Source: Pelagibacteraceae bacterium AG-339-N18
Lineage (GTDB): Bacteria > Pseudomonadota > Alphaproteobacteria > Pelagibacterales > Pelagibacteraceae
Assembly (NCBI GenBank): GCA_003282055.1
Contig: QCAD01000009.1
Location: forward strand, 1-19,038
Direction: 5' to 3'
DNA: 19,038 nt
In this document: positions 7,354 through 14,319 of the stretch, piece by piece
Numbering within the stretch: the stretch's first letter is position 1
Layout: each line of letters begins with the position of its first letter
Made by a program: the position numbers and the translations under genes
The notes under the pieces: generated by a model
Seen by the model: the letters and a program-made list of their open reading frames with translations, nothing else
Databases searched by the model: none
Told to the model about the DNA's origin: nothing

Positions 7354-8275
7354 ACCTATTTTGATTGTCCCTGGTGAACCTAAAAGTATTTTTTTTGAAA
7401 TTCTTTTTAAATCATTAAAATCAGTTAAAATTAAAAGTCCATTAATTATAATTTGTAATAAAAAAATTCTACAAAATGAGATCAAAAGATTTAATTTTAG
7501 AAATAAAATAGAAGAACTTGATCCAAAAGTGGTGTTTGAAAAAAAAATTCATAACGAAAAAATTTATCTTATTAATATTTCAAATAATAATCCTAAAATT
7601 TATATACAAAAATGCTTTAAATATGCTTTTTCTTTATTGAAAAGGGGTTTAACAAATAAATTTATAAACGGACCAATAAATAAAACTAAAACCTTAAAAA
7701 AAAGATATCTTGGGGTGACTGAGTATATTTCTCACTCTTTTAATCAAAAAAAATTTGCAATGCTTATATACAACCAAAAACTATCTGTTTGTCCTATAAC
7801 AACCCATTTGCCATTAAGTCAAATTTCAAAAAAAATAAACAGAAAATTAATTAAAGAAAAAATTGTTATTGTTAACGACTTTTACAAAAATTTTTTAGGT
7901 ATAAAACCAAAGATAGCAGTTACAGGACTAAATCCACACTGTGAAAGTGTGCTTAATTTTAATGAAGATGAAAAAATAATCCTTCCTGCAATTAAATCTT
8001 TGAAAAAAAAAATTAATGTTCAGGGTCCTTTTCCAGCAGACACTATTTTTTTAAGCAACAACAGAAAAAAATATGACGTTATAATAGGAATGTACCATGA
8101 TCAAGTTTTAGGACCCATCAAAACTCTTTTTGAATATGATGCAATTAATATAACTCTTGGTTTGCCTTTTTTGAGAATTACCCCCGACCATGGTCCAAAT
8201 AAAAAAATGTTAGGAAAAAACAAATCAAATCCAATTAGCTTGATTAAATCATTAAACTTTTTAGACAAAAAATGA
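7343..8275 (+). CDS. pdxA: 4-hydroxythreonine-4-phosphate dehydrogenase, divergent
   Basis: PdxA oxidises 4-phosphohydroxy-L-threonine in the DXP-dependent vitamin B6 pathway. The metal-binding histidines are visible in TTHLPLS (His155), TGLNPHCES (His199) and GMYHDQVLGP (His252). GPFPADTIF (228-236) and TLGLPFLRITPDHG (271-284) are also characteristic. Length is 310 residues, slightly short of the usual 325-335. Two normally strict motifs are altered: the N-terminal GDPAGIGPE is VPGEPKSIFFE (9-19), and the substrate-loop GHTE is GVTE (124-127). It overlaps surA by 11 bases and ksgA by 4. The surA-pdxA-ksgA order is conserved in proteobacteria. The family is certain; activity on the standard substrate is likely, but the loop changes make it less than certain. 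Confidence 0.92.
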   Translation: MNFKPILIVPGEPKSIFFEILFKSLKSVKIKSPLIIICNKKILQNEIKRFNFRNKIEELDPKVVFEKKIHNEKIYLINISNNNPKIYIQKCFKYAFSLLKRGLTNKFINGPINKTKTLKKRYLGVTEYISHSFNQKKFAMLIYNQKLSVCPITTHLPLSQISKKINRKLIKEKIVIVNDFYKNFLGIKPKIAVTGLNPHCESVLNFNEDEKIILPAIKSLKKKINVQGPFPADTIFLSNNRKKYDVIIGMYHDQVLGPIKTLFEYDAINITLGLPFLRITPDHGPNKKMLGKNKSNPISLIKSLNFLDKK

Positions 8276-9060
8276 TGAAGGCTAAAAAAAGCCTTGGTCA
8301 GAATTTTTTGGTTGACTCAAATATAATTGATAAAATAATAAATATTGTTGAAATCAAGAACAAAAATATTCTAGAGATAGGTCCTGGAACCGGTAACCTG
8401 ACAAAAAAAATTATAAAAAAAAAACCAAATGAATTTTTAACCATTGAAAAAGATAATGATTTAGTAAAAGCGCTTAAAGAAAAATTTAATTCAAATGTCA
8501 AAATTATAAATGGAGATATCTTAAAGATTGATGAAAATTTTTTAAGTGATCAAGTATTAACTGTCTTTGGAAATTTACCGTATAACATATCTACAGAAAT
8601 TTTAATAAAATGGATACTTAATTTGAATGAAAAAAAAATTTGGTTTAATTATCTTATTTTAATGTTTCAAAAAGAGGTTGCAGATAGAATTGTGTCAAAC
8701 TATAACACCAAAAATTACGGTAGATTAACTATTTTAACGAATTGGAGACTAAAAGTTAAAAAAATTTGTGATGTTTCTCCTTCATGTTTTGTTCCTAAGC
8801 CAAAAATTGAAAGCACACTTTTGCTATTTGAACCAAAAATTAATTTTGTGAAATTTGTAAATCCAAAAAATTTAGAAAAAATAACTAGAATTTTTTTTAT
8901 GCACAGAAGAAAAATGATCAAGAAGCCTTTTCTAAAATTATTTAATGGTGACAAAAATTTAGCCCTGAAAATGGGGCTTGATCTTGAATTAAGACCACAA
9001 AATCTTGATTTCAATGCCTACTTTAATTTGACTAAAAAGTACGAGTTTTTAAGAAGTTAA
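8272..9060 (+). CDS. ksgA: 16S rRNA (adenine1518/1519-N6) dimethyltransferase
   Basis: KsgA dimethylates the two adjacent adenines in helix 45 of 16S rRNA with S-adenosylmethionine, a late step of small-subunit assembly. Motifs run in order: KSLGQNFL (6-13), SAM-binding [10 protein letters not shown] (35-44), GDILKID (81-87), catalytic GNLPYNIS (100-107), and [14 protein letters not shown] in the second half. Length is 262 residues, normal for the family. The start is the first codon of ATGATG overlapping the pdxA stop; the second ATG (8275) is also possible and shortens the protein by one residue. The 3' end overlaps gmk, on the opposite strand, by 12 bases with no space for a terminator. 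Confidence 0.97.
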   Translation: MMKAKKSLGQNFLVDSNIIDKIINIVEIKNKNILEIGPGTGNLTKKIIKKKPNEFLTIEKDNDLVKALKEKFNSNVKIINGDILKIDENFLSDQVLTVFGNLPYNISTEILIKWILNLNEKKIWFNYLILMFQKEVADRIVSNYNTKNYGRLTILTNWRLKVKKICDVSPSCFVPKPKIESTLLLFEPKINFVKFVNPKNLEKITRIFFMHRRKMIKKPFLKLFNGDKNLALKMGLDLELRPQNLDFNAYFNLTKKYEFLRS

Positions 9061-9681
9061 TTTCTCAACATGATTTCTAATATACTCAGAGTCATAATCC
9101 TTAGAACCATTATTGATTTCAGCATTAATTAGATTTTTGATCTTCAAATAACAATTATTGAGATCATCATTTACGACTACATAATCATAATTTATCCAAT
9201 GAAGCACATCTCTTTCGAATTGTTCCATTCTCTCCTTCACGATACGCTTTTCCTTTATGTGTCTATTTGATAATCTTTCAAGTAAGATCTCTTTACTTGG
9301 TGGAAGAATAAAAAAAGTAATCAATTTATAGTCTAATTTTTTATTTCTTATTTGATCAGCCCCCTGCCAATCAATATCAAATAGAATGTTCCTTCCCTTA
9401 TTTAAAGAGTCGATTATTGGAGTTCTGGTAGTTCCATAATAATTTTTGAATACTTTCGCATACTCTAGAAACTCTTGATTATTTATTAAACGTTTAAATT
9501 CTTGATCATTCACAAAGAAATAATCTTTGTTTCTTATTTCACCGGCCCTAGGCTGTCTTGTTGTGTGGGAGATTGAAATTTCAAAGTTTTCGTTTTTTGA
9601 TAATAGATTTACCAAAGTTGTTTTACCTGCTCCTGAAGGAGAAGATAGTATAACCATTATACCATCACTGGCTGAAGGCAT
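9049..9681 (-). CDS. gmk: Guanylate kinase
   Basis: Gmk phosphorylates GMP to GDP with ATP in the cytoplasm. The P-loop [10 protein letters not shown] is at residues 13-22, followed by the GMP-binding [12 protein letters not shown] and DYFFV, and later [13 protein letters not shown]. Length is 210 residues, standard. The ATG at 9681 sits 8 bases after the acpP stop, giving a short MPSASDGI tail before the first strand; ATG 9657 would begin right at that strand but is less well placed. It is the last gene of the fabD-fabG-acpP-gmk run. In many alphaproteobacteria fabF, mltG and yicC lie between acpP and gmk; they are absent here. Confidence 0.96.
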   Translation of the reverse strand: MPSASDGIMVILSSPSGAGKTTLVNLLSKNENFEISISHTTRQPRAGEIRNKDYFFVNDQEFKRLINNQEFLEYAKVFKNYYGTTRTPIIDSLNKGRNILFDIDWQGADQIRNKKLDYKLITFFILPPSKEILLERLSNRHIKEKRIVKERMEQFERDVLHWINYDYVVVNDDLNNCYLKIKNLINAEINNGSKDYDSEYIRNHVEKLTS

Positions 9682-9689
9682 TATATCTT

Positions 9690-9929
9690 TTAGTTAGCTT
9701 TGCCTTCAATAAATTTGACTGCATCACCAACGGTTAAAATTTTTTCTGCCTCACTATCAGAAATCTCTGAACCAAATTCCTCTTCAAAAGCCATTACTAA
9801 TTCAACTGTGTCTAAACTATCTGCTCCTAAATCGTCTATAAAACTAGACTCCTCAGTGACTTTTGCCTCATCAATCCCTAAGTGATCTGCAACTATTTTT
9901 TTAACCTTGCTTGAAACATCTTCTGACAT
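9690..9929 (-). CDS. acpP: Acyl carrier protein
   Basis: This is the carrier of growing fatty-acyl chains on a phosphopantetheine arm. It is a small acidic protein of 79 residues with the attachment motif [13 protein letters not shown], Ser38 being the modified residue. The start is ATG 9929: it has a good ribosome binding site (AAAGGA at 9940-9935, five bases from ATG) and gives the classic [11 protein letters not shown]-terminus. A longer frame from TTG 9983 would add 18 residues unlike any ACP. It lies between fabG and gmk on the same strand, the usual place for the fatty-acid ACP. Codon use is less extreme than in its neighbours, as expected for a very highly expressed protein. Confidence 0.97.
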   Translation of the reverse strand: MSEDVSSKVKKIVADHLGIDEAKVTEESSFIDDLGADSLDTVELVMAFEEEFGSEISDSEAEKILTVGDAVKFIEGKAN

Positions 9930-9934
9930 ATTGA

Positions 9935-9940
9935 TCCTTT
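9935..9940 (-). promoter_or_regulatory. Ribosome binding site of acpP
   Basis: AAAGGA on the minus strand lies five bases before ATG 9929. It is one of the few clear Shine-Dalgarno sequences in the window, and it fixes the acpP start in preference to the upstream TTG at 9983. Confidence 0.75.
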
Positions 9941-9979
9941 GTTTATTATAAATCGTTAATAGTTTAATTACTTGGATTG

Positions 9980-10717
9980 TCAAGCCATATACATGCCTCC
10001 ATTTACATGCAATGTTTCTCCATTTATATAATCTGACAGATTAGATGCAAAAAAAAGAACTGCATTAGCCACATCATCTGCATCTCCTAATCTAGCAGAA
10101 GGTATTCTAGAAATAATACTATCTTTATACTTTTCATCAATTTTGTCTGTCATAGCTGTTTTAATAAATCCCGGAGATATACAATTAATATTAATATTTT
10201 TTTTTGCATACTCGATTGCTAAACTTTTAGACATCGCAATAATTCCTGCTTTGGATGCAGTATAATTTGATTGACCCAAATTTCCTGTGTGACCTACTAC
10301 AGAAGTAATGTTAATAATCTTTCCTTTTTTATTTTTAAGCATTTTTTTAATAGCAAACTTGCACATTAAAAATGTTGAAGTTAAATTTACATCTATCACC
10401 TTTTTCCATTCATCTAAATTCATTCTTATAGCTAAATTATCATTAGTAACTCCTGCATTATTTATTATACAGTCAAGATTACCTTCAAACTCTTTGGAGG
10501 CATTTTCCACAAAAGTTTCTATTTTATCACTGTGGGAAATATCAAACTTTAATGTTTTAACATTATTAAAATTTTTTTTTAATTCGTCTAATTTTTCAAT
10601 CTTTGTACCTGATGCCAATATATTTGCCCCATACTCATTTAGTTTCTTGATAATAGAATTACCAATACCACCTGTAGCACCTGTTACAATGATATTTTTA
10701 TTTTTTAAATCATTCAT
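9980..10717 (-). CDS. fabG: 3-oxoacyl-ACP reductase
   Basis: FabG is an NADPH-dependent short-chain dehydrogenase that performs the first reduction of each fatty-acid elongation cycle. The cofactor motif TGATGGIG is at residues 12-19 and NNAG at 86-89. The catalytic tetrad is Asn111, Ser139, Tyr152 and Lys156 (SNYTASKAG). The C-terminus [14 protein letters not shown] through [14 protein letters not shown] is typical of FabG rather than of other SDRs. Length is 245 residues, standard. It overlaps fabD by 4 bases, and acpP begins 50 bases after its stop; this context rules out a generic dehydrogenase. Confidence 0.97.
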   Translation of the reverse strand: MNDLKNKNIIVTGATGGIGNSIIKKLNEYGANILASGTKIEKLDELKKNFNNVKTLKFDISHSDKIETFVENASKEFEGNLDCIINNAGVTNDNLAIRMNLDEWKKVIDVNLTSTFLMCKFAIKKMLKNKKGKIINITSVVGHTGNLGQSNYTASKAGIIAMSKSLAIEYAKKNININCISPGFIKTAMTDKIDEKYKDSIISRIPSARLGDADDVANAVLFFASNLSDYINGETLHVNGGMYMA

Positions 10718-11640
10718 ATCTTTAAACTTTCTATATCTGATTGATTATTAATTGAAGTAATTTTTACATTTTTATCTATTCTTTTTATCAGTCCAGATAA
10801 AACTTTTCCTGGGCCAATTTCAATGAAGTGATCTACACCATATTTAATCATATTAATTATACTTTCTCTCCATCTTACTCTTTTTTCTATTTGATTAATG
10901 AGTAAACTTTTTAAATCATCAGGTTGTAGAACTCTGTCAGCAGTAACATTTGAAATTAATATGTTGTTTGACTTTTTAAAACTTATCTTTTCAAATTCTT
11001 TTTTCATTTCTTCAGTTGCATTAGACATTAATTCACAATGAAAAGGTGCACTTACTGGAAGTTTGATATTTTTTATTTTTTCATTTTTTAGAAATATACT
11101 TATTAAATCTAAATCCTTAATTCTACCACTTAAGACAGTTTGTCCTTCAGAGTTATCGTTTGCAATTTGTGCTTCAAATTTCTTTTCATTATCTTTTAAA
11201 ATTTTTTCAATTTTTTCAATTTTAGTTCCTAACACTGCTAACATTCCACCCTCCCCTTTCGGAACAGCGTTCTGCATAGCGTTACCTCTTGCTCTCAATA
11301 ATTTTATAGTTTTATCGAATTCAAGATATCCAGCGCATGATAAAGCGGAATATTCACCCAATGAATGACCAGCAAAATATTTTCCATTGTTTAGATTTAT
11401 ATTAAATTCATTTTTAATAACTTGAAAGATGGAATAACTAATTAAAAAAATGGCAGGTTGAGTATTTTCAGTAAGATCTAAATCTTCTTTTGGGCCCTCT
11501 AGTATAATCTTTGAAATATTGAATCCTAAAACATCATTACCCTCTTTAAATAATTTTTTAACAATCTCATATTTATCAAAAAACTCTTTTCCCATTCCAA
11601 TTAATTGCGAACCTTGACCGGGAAAAATTACTGAAAACAT
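10714..11640 (-). CDS. fabD: Malonyl-CoA:ACP transacylase
   Basis: FabD loads malonyl groups from CoA onto ACP for fatty-acid synthesis. FPGQGSQ (6-12) forms the oxyanion region, GHSLGEYSAL (91-100) holds the nucleophile Ser93, and SAPFHCELM holds the catalytic His201. GGMLAVLG (131-138) and the C-terminal IEIGPGKVLSGLIKR are also family marks. Length is 308 residues, standard. It is the first gene of the minus-strand fatty-acid operon, divergent from rpsF across an 84-base gap that probably contains its promoter. It is translationally coupled to fabG through an ATGA-type overlap. Confidence 0.97.
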   Translation of the reverse strand: MFSVIFPGQGSQLIGMGKEFFDKYEIVKKLFKEGNDVLGFNISKIILEGPKEDLDLTENTQPAIFLISYSIFQVIKNEFNINLNNGKYFAGHSLGEYSALSCAGYLEFDKTIKLLRARGNAMQNAVPKGEGGMLAVLGTKIEKIEKILKDNEKKFEAQIANDNSEGQTVLSGRIKDLDLISIFLKNEKIKNIKLPVSAPFHCELMSNATEEMKKEFEKISFKKSNNILISNVTADRVLQPDDLKSLLINQIEKRVRWRESIINMIKYGVDHFIEIGPGKVLSGLIKRIDKNVKITSINNQSDIESLKI

Positions 11641-11724
11641 TTAAAAATAAATTAATTTTCTTTTTTTGCTATTGTAATTGAGAAATTATAATAGTATATC
11701 CTCACTTTTTATTAAAGAAATAAT
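11641..11724. promoter_or_regulatory. Divergent fabD/rpsF promoter region
   Basis: This AT-rich 84-base gap is the only place from which either operon can start. For rpsF there is a perfect -10 TATAAT at 11687-11692, 32 bases before the start codon, with a weak TTTGCT-like -35 at 11665-11670 (16-base spacing). The reverse strand also offers TATAAT (11690-11685) and TATACT (11698-11693) for fabD, again without a good -35. The -10 calls are reasonable and the -35 calls are weak. Confidence 0.5.
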
Positions 11725-12081
11725 ATGAATTTATACGAGCATACAATCATAGCTAGACAAGACACGTCTCCTTCGGAGATTAAACAATTAACAGAAAAAT
11801 ATTCAAAAATTGTAGAAAAAAATGATGGTGAAATAGTAAAAACAGAAAATTGGGGTTTATTGAATTTATCCTATTTAATAAAGAAAAATAAGAAAGGTAG
11901 TTACATACATTTTAAAATTAAAGGTAATGGTAAAGTAATTGAACAACTTGAAAAAAATGAGTCTATAGATAAAAAATTATTAAGACATTTAACTGTAAAA
12001 GTTAAAAAATTTGACTTAGATGCAAACTACTTTTCTAAAATTGATGAAATAGAAAAATTTGACAAAAAAATAAAGAATTAG
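11725..12081 (+). CDS. rpsF: 30S ribosomal protein bS6
   Basis: bS6 binds 16S rRNA as a dimer with bS18 in the platform of the small subunit. The N-terminus [16 protein letters not shown] matches the conserved YE-x-x-x-I-x-R-x-D start of S6. Later [24 protein letters not shown] and RHLTVKV complete the fold. Length is 118 residues with a Lys-rich tail, within the usual 95-130. It is first in the classic rpsF-rpsR-rplI order and two bases separate it from rpsR. No strong Shine-Dalgarno is visible (AAAGAAA at about 11714-11720), and the leader is too short for the known S6:S18-binding mRNA motif. Confidence 0.97.
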   Translation: MNLYEHTIIARQDTSPSEIKQLTEKYSKIVEKNDGEIVKTENWGLLNLSYLIKKNKKGSYIHFKIKGNGKVIEQLEKNESIDKKLLRHLTVKVKKFDLDANYFSKIDEIEKFDKKIKN

Positions 12082-12083
12082 TT

Positions 12084-12356
12084 ATGCCAAAAAAACAAAG
12101 TGGAAGTAAAAGAAATAAGCAAAGTAACTTTGTTAAATTAAGTATCTTTCAACCAAACAAATATAAGTTTAAAAAAACTTGCCCACTTTCTGTGAAAGGT
12201 GCTCCAAAAGTAGATTATAAAAATATAAAACTTTTAAAGAGATATATTTCAGAGAATGGAAAAATTCTTCCCTCAAGAATTACAAATGTATCTCAAAAAA
12301 AACAAAGAGAGTTATCGGTATCAATTAAAAGAGCAAGAAATTTAGCTTTAATTTAA
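12084..12356 (+). CDS. rpsR: 30S ribosomal protein bS18
   Basis: bS18 is the partner of bS6 in the 30S platform. The core [29 protein letters not shown] is characteristic; the middle of the protein carries [30 protein letters not shown], the conserved rRNA-binding end. Length is 90 residues, normal. It starts two bases after the rpsF stop and its TAA shares one base with the rplI ATG (TAATG), so the three ribosomal genes form one translational unit. Confidence 0.97.
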   Translation: MPKKQSGSKRNKQSNFVKLSIFQPNKYKFKKTCPLSVKGAPKVDYKNIKLLKRYISENGKILPSRITNVSQKKQRELSVSIKRARNLALI

Positions 12357-12814
12357 TGAAGGTAATTTTATTAGAAAATTTAAAAAGAATAGGCTCTATA
12401 GGAGAAGTGATTGAAGTAAAAAGAGGTTTTGCTAGAAATTTTTTAATTGCAAATAAAAAAGCCCTTTATGCATCCAGGGAAAACATTAAACAAGTTGAGA
12501 AGATTAAATCTGAGCTTTCCAAAAAAGATAATGAAAAAAAACAAGAAGCAAAAAAAATTTCTGACAAAATTAATAAGAAAGAATACAGTGTTAAAAAATT
12601 AAGTACGGAAAATAATGAATTATATGGATCAGTCAAACCAACAGAGATATCAAAATTAATATTCGAGGAAGGCAAGATAGAAATAAAACCGTCAATGATA
12701 CAGCCTATTAAAGAAATAAAATCACTGGGTAAGTTTAAAGTAAAGATTTCTCTGCACTCAGAAGTTGATGCTGAAATAACAATCAATGTGACATCTGCAG
12801 AAACTATTCAATAA
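12356..12814 (+). CDS. rplI: 50S ribosomal protein bL9
   Basis: bL9 is an elongated large-subunit protein at the base of the L1 stalk that helps maintain reading-frame fidelity. The N-terminal domain [30 protein letters not shown] is a direct match to the L9 signature. A long charged connecting helix (about residues 42-80, SRENIKQVEKIKSEL) and the C-terminal domain (LYGSVKPTEI, then KSLGKFKVKISLHSEVDAEI) follow. Length is 152 residues, standard. It overlaps the rpsR stop by one base. A 66-base gap follows before dnaB. Confidence 0.97.
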   Translation: MKVILLENLKRIGSIGEVIEVKRGFARNFLIANKKALYASRENIKQVEKIKSELSKKDNEKKQEAKKISDKINKKEYSVKKLSTENNELYGSVKPTEISKLIFEEGKIEIKPSMIQPIKEIKSLGKFKVKISLHSEVDAEITINVTSAETIQ

Positions 12815-12880
12815 TTATACAATTTCATCCACAGCTTTATTTTAATTTTAAAATTTTGAAATTCTCTGTAAGATTATCCA
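12815..12880 (+). other. rplI-dnaB spacer without a clear signal
   Basis: This is an AT-rich gap. It contains the 12-base palindrome AATTTTAAAATT at 12844-12855, which has no GC and is unlikely to act as an intrinsic terminator. TACAAT at 12818-12823 resembles a -10 but has no -35. No ribosome binding site precedes the dnaB ATG. It may hold a weak internal promoter. Confidence 0.3.
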
Positions 12881-14299
12881 ATGGAAAATAATTTAAGTAT
12901 TGTTAAAGAAAACTTTAAAGAACTACCAAACAATATTGAAGCTGAACAATCTGTTATAGGCTCAATTTTAGTAACTAATGAAATATTTGATGAGATAAAT
13001 AATATAATTTCTAATGTGAACTTTTATGATCCTATGCACCAGAAAATTTTTAATGCTATTGAAAATATGATTTATAAAGGTTTGCTTGCAAATCCAATTA
13101 CTCTAAAAAACTATTTCGAAAAAGAAAAAGATGAAATTAATATTCCTGAATATTTAGTAAAAATTACGAAATTTTCTACTTCAGTCAGACAAGCAATTGA
13201 GTATTCAAAAATAATATATGATATGTTTGTTAGAAGAGAATTAATCAAAATTTCAGATCAAATAATTGATGATGCAAAAGAAAATGATTTAGATATTACC
13301 GGTCAAAGTATTATTGAAAATTCTGAAAAACTTCTTTACGATTTGGCTGAAAAAGGAACATTTAACTCATCTTTAATAAAATTTGACGATGCCATGAAGC
13401 AAACTATCGAAATGGCCTCTGCGGCGTATAAAAATGAGGGTGGAATAGTTGGTGTTCCAACGGGACTTCGAGACTTAGATGACAAATTAGGAGGACTTCA
13501 TCAATCTGATTTGGTAATTATTGCTGGTAGACCATCAATGGGTAAAACATCACTTGCAACAAATATTGCATTCAATGCTGCTCAAAATATTCAGGAGAGT
13601 GGTTCAAAATCATCTGTAGCTTTTTTTTCACTAGAGATGTCATCAGAACAACTCTCAACAAGAATTATTTCTGAACAAGCTAGAATAGGTTCTAATGATA
13701 TTAGACGAGGAAGAATTTCAGATGAACAATTTGACCAGTTTTTAGAAACCTCAAAAAATATCTCTGAACTTCCATTATTTATAGACGAAACTCCAGCAAT
13801 AAGCATTGCAGCGATGAGTAATAGAGCAAGAAGAATTAAAAGACTACATGGTCTAGATTTAGTTGTTGTTGATTATATTCAGTTAATGAAGGGTTCTTTA
13901 AATAATAAAGATGGAAGAGTTCAGGAAATTTCTCAAATTACACAAGGACTAAAAGCCATTGCTAAAGAATTAGGGGTGCCAGTCCTCGCATTATCACAAC
14001 TCTCTAGACAAGTTGAGCAAAGAGAAGATCATAAACCCCAGCTTGCCGATTTAAGAGAATCAGGCTCAATAGAGCAAGATGCAGATGTTGTCATGTTTGT
14101 TTATAGGGAGGGATATTATCTTCAAAGGAAAGAGCCTAGAGAAGCAACAGTTGAACATGCAGAATGGCAAGCAAAAATGAATGAGGTTGCTCATTTAGCT
14201 GAAATTATAATAGGTAAACAGCGACATGGTCCCATAGGTAAAGTTACTCTTGAGTTTGAGGAAAGATTTACAAAATTTAAGGATACTCAAAATAATTAA
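12881..14299 (+). CDS. dnaB: Replicative DNA helicase
   Basis: DnaB is the hexameric helicase that unwinds the parental strands at the replication fork and recruits primase. The N-terminal domain (about residues 15-160) begins LPNNIEAEQSVIGSIL, typical of the family. The RecA-like ATPase domain has Walker A GRPSMGKTS (216-224), Walker B LVVVDYIQLM (327-336), and QLSRQVEQRED (373-383) with the arginine-finger region after it. ADLRESGSIEQDADVVMFVYRE is also highly conserved. There is no intein, although this is a common insertion site in the family. Length is 472 residues, normal. It follows rplI as in many bacteria. Confidence 0.97.
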   Translation: MENNLSIVKENFKELPNNIEAEQSVIGSILVTNEIFDEINNIISNVNFYDPMHQKIFNAIENMIYKGLLANPITLKNYFEKEKDEINIPEYLVKITKFSTSVRQAIEYSKIIYDMFVRRELIKISDQIIDDAKENDLDITGQSIIENSEKLLYDLAEKGTFNSSLIKFDDAMKQTIEMASAAYKNEGGIVGVPTGLRDLDDKLGGLHQSDLVIIAGRPSMGKTSLATNIAFNAAQNIQESGSKSSVAFFSLEMSSEQLSTRIISEQARIGSNDIRRGRISDEQFDQFLETSKNISELPLFIDETPAISIAAMSNRARRIKRLHGLDLVVVDYIQLMKGSLNNKDGRVQEISQITQGLKAIAKELGVPVLALSQLSRQVEQREDHKPQLADLRESGSIEQDADVVMFVYREGYYLQRKEPREATVEHAEWQAKMNEVAHLAEIIIGKQRHGPIGKVTLEFEERFTKFKDTQNN

Positions 14300-14319
14300 T
14301 TTACAATATAACAGGTTAA

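Noticed and set aside
9930..9983. N-terminally extended acyl carrier protein starting at TTG 9983
   Set aside because: The extra 18 residues do not resemble any ACP, and a clear ribosome binding site precedes the normal ATG at 9929.
10308..10751. A 147-codon plus-strand open frame opposite fabG
   Set aside because: It is an antisense shadow of fabG, which has all catalytic residues; the product is a low-complexity Phe/Leu/Ser/Ile sequence without a start signal. The other antisense open frames in the window were dismissed for the same reason.
11641..11724. Possible S6:S18-binding mRNA leader upstream of rpsF
   Set aside because: The predicted leader after the -10 is only about 25 bases and AT-rich, with no CCG-containing bulged hairpin as in the known motif.
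12844..12855. Palindrome AATTTTAAAATT between rplI and dnaB as a terminator or operator
   Set aside because: It has no GC pairs, and such palindromes are expected by chance in sequence this AT-rich; no T-tract follows a stable stem.
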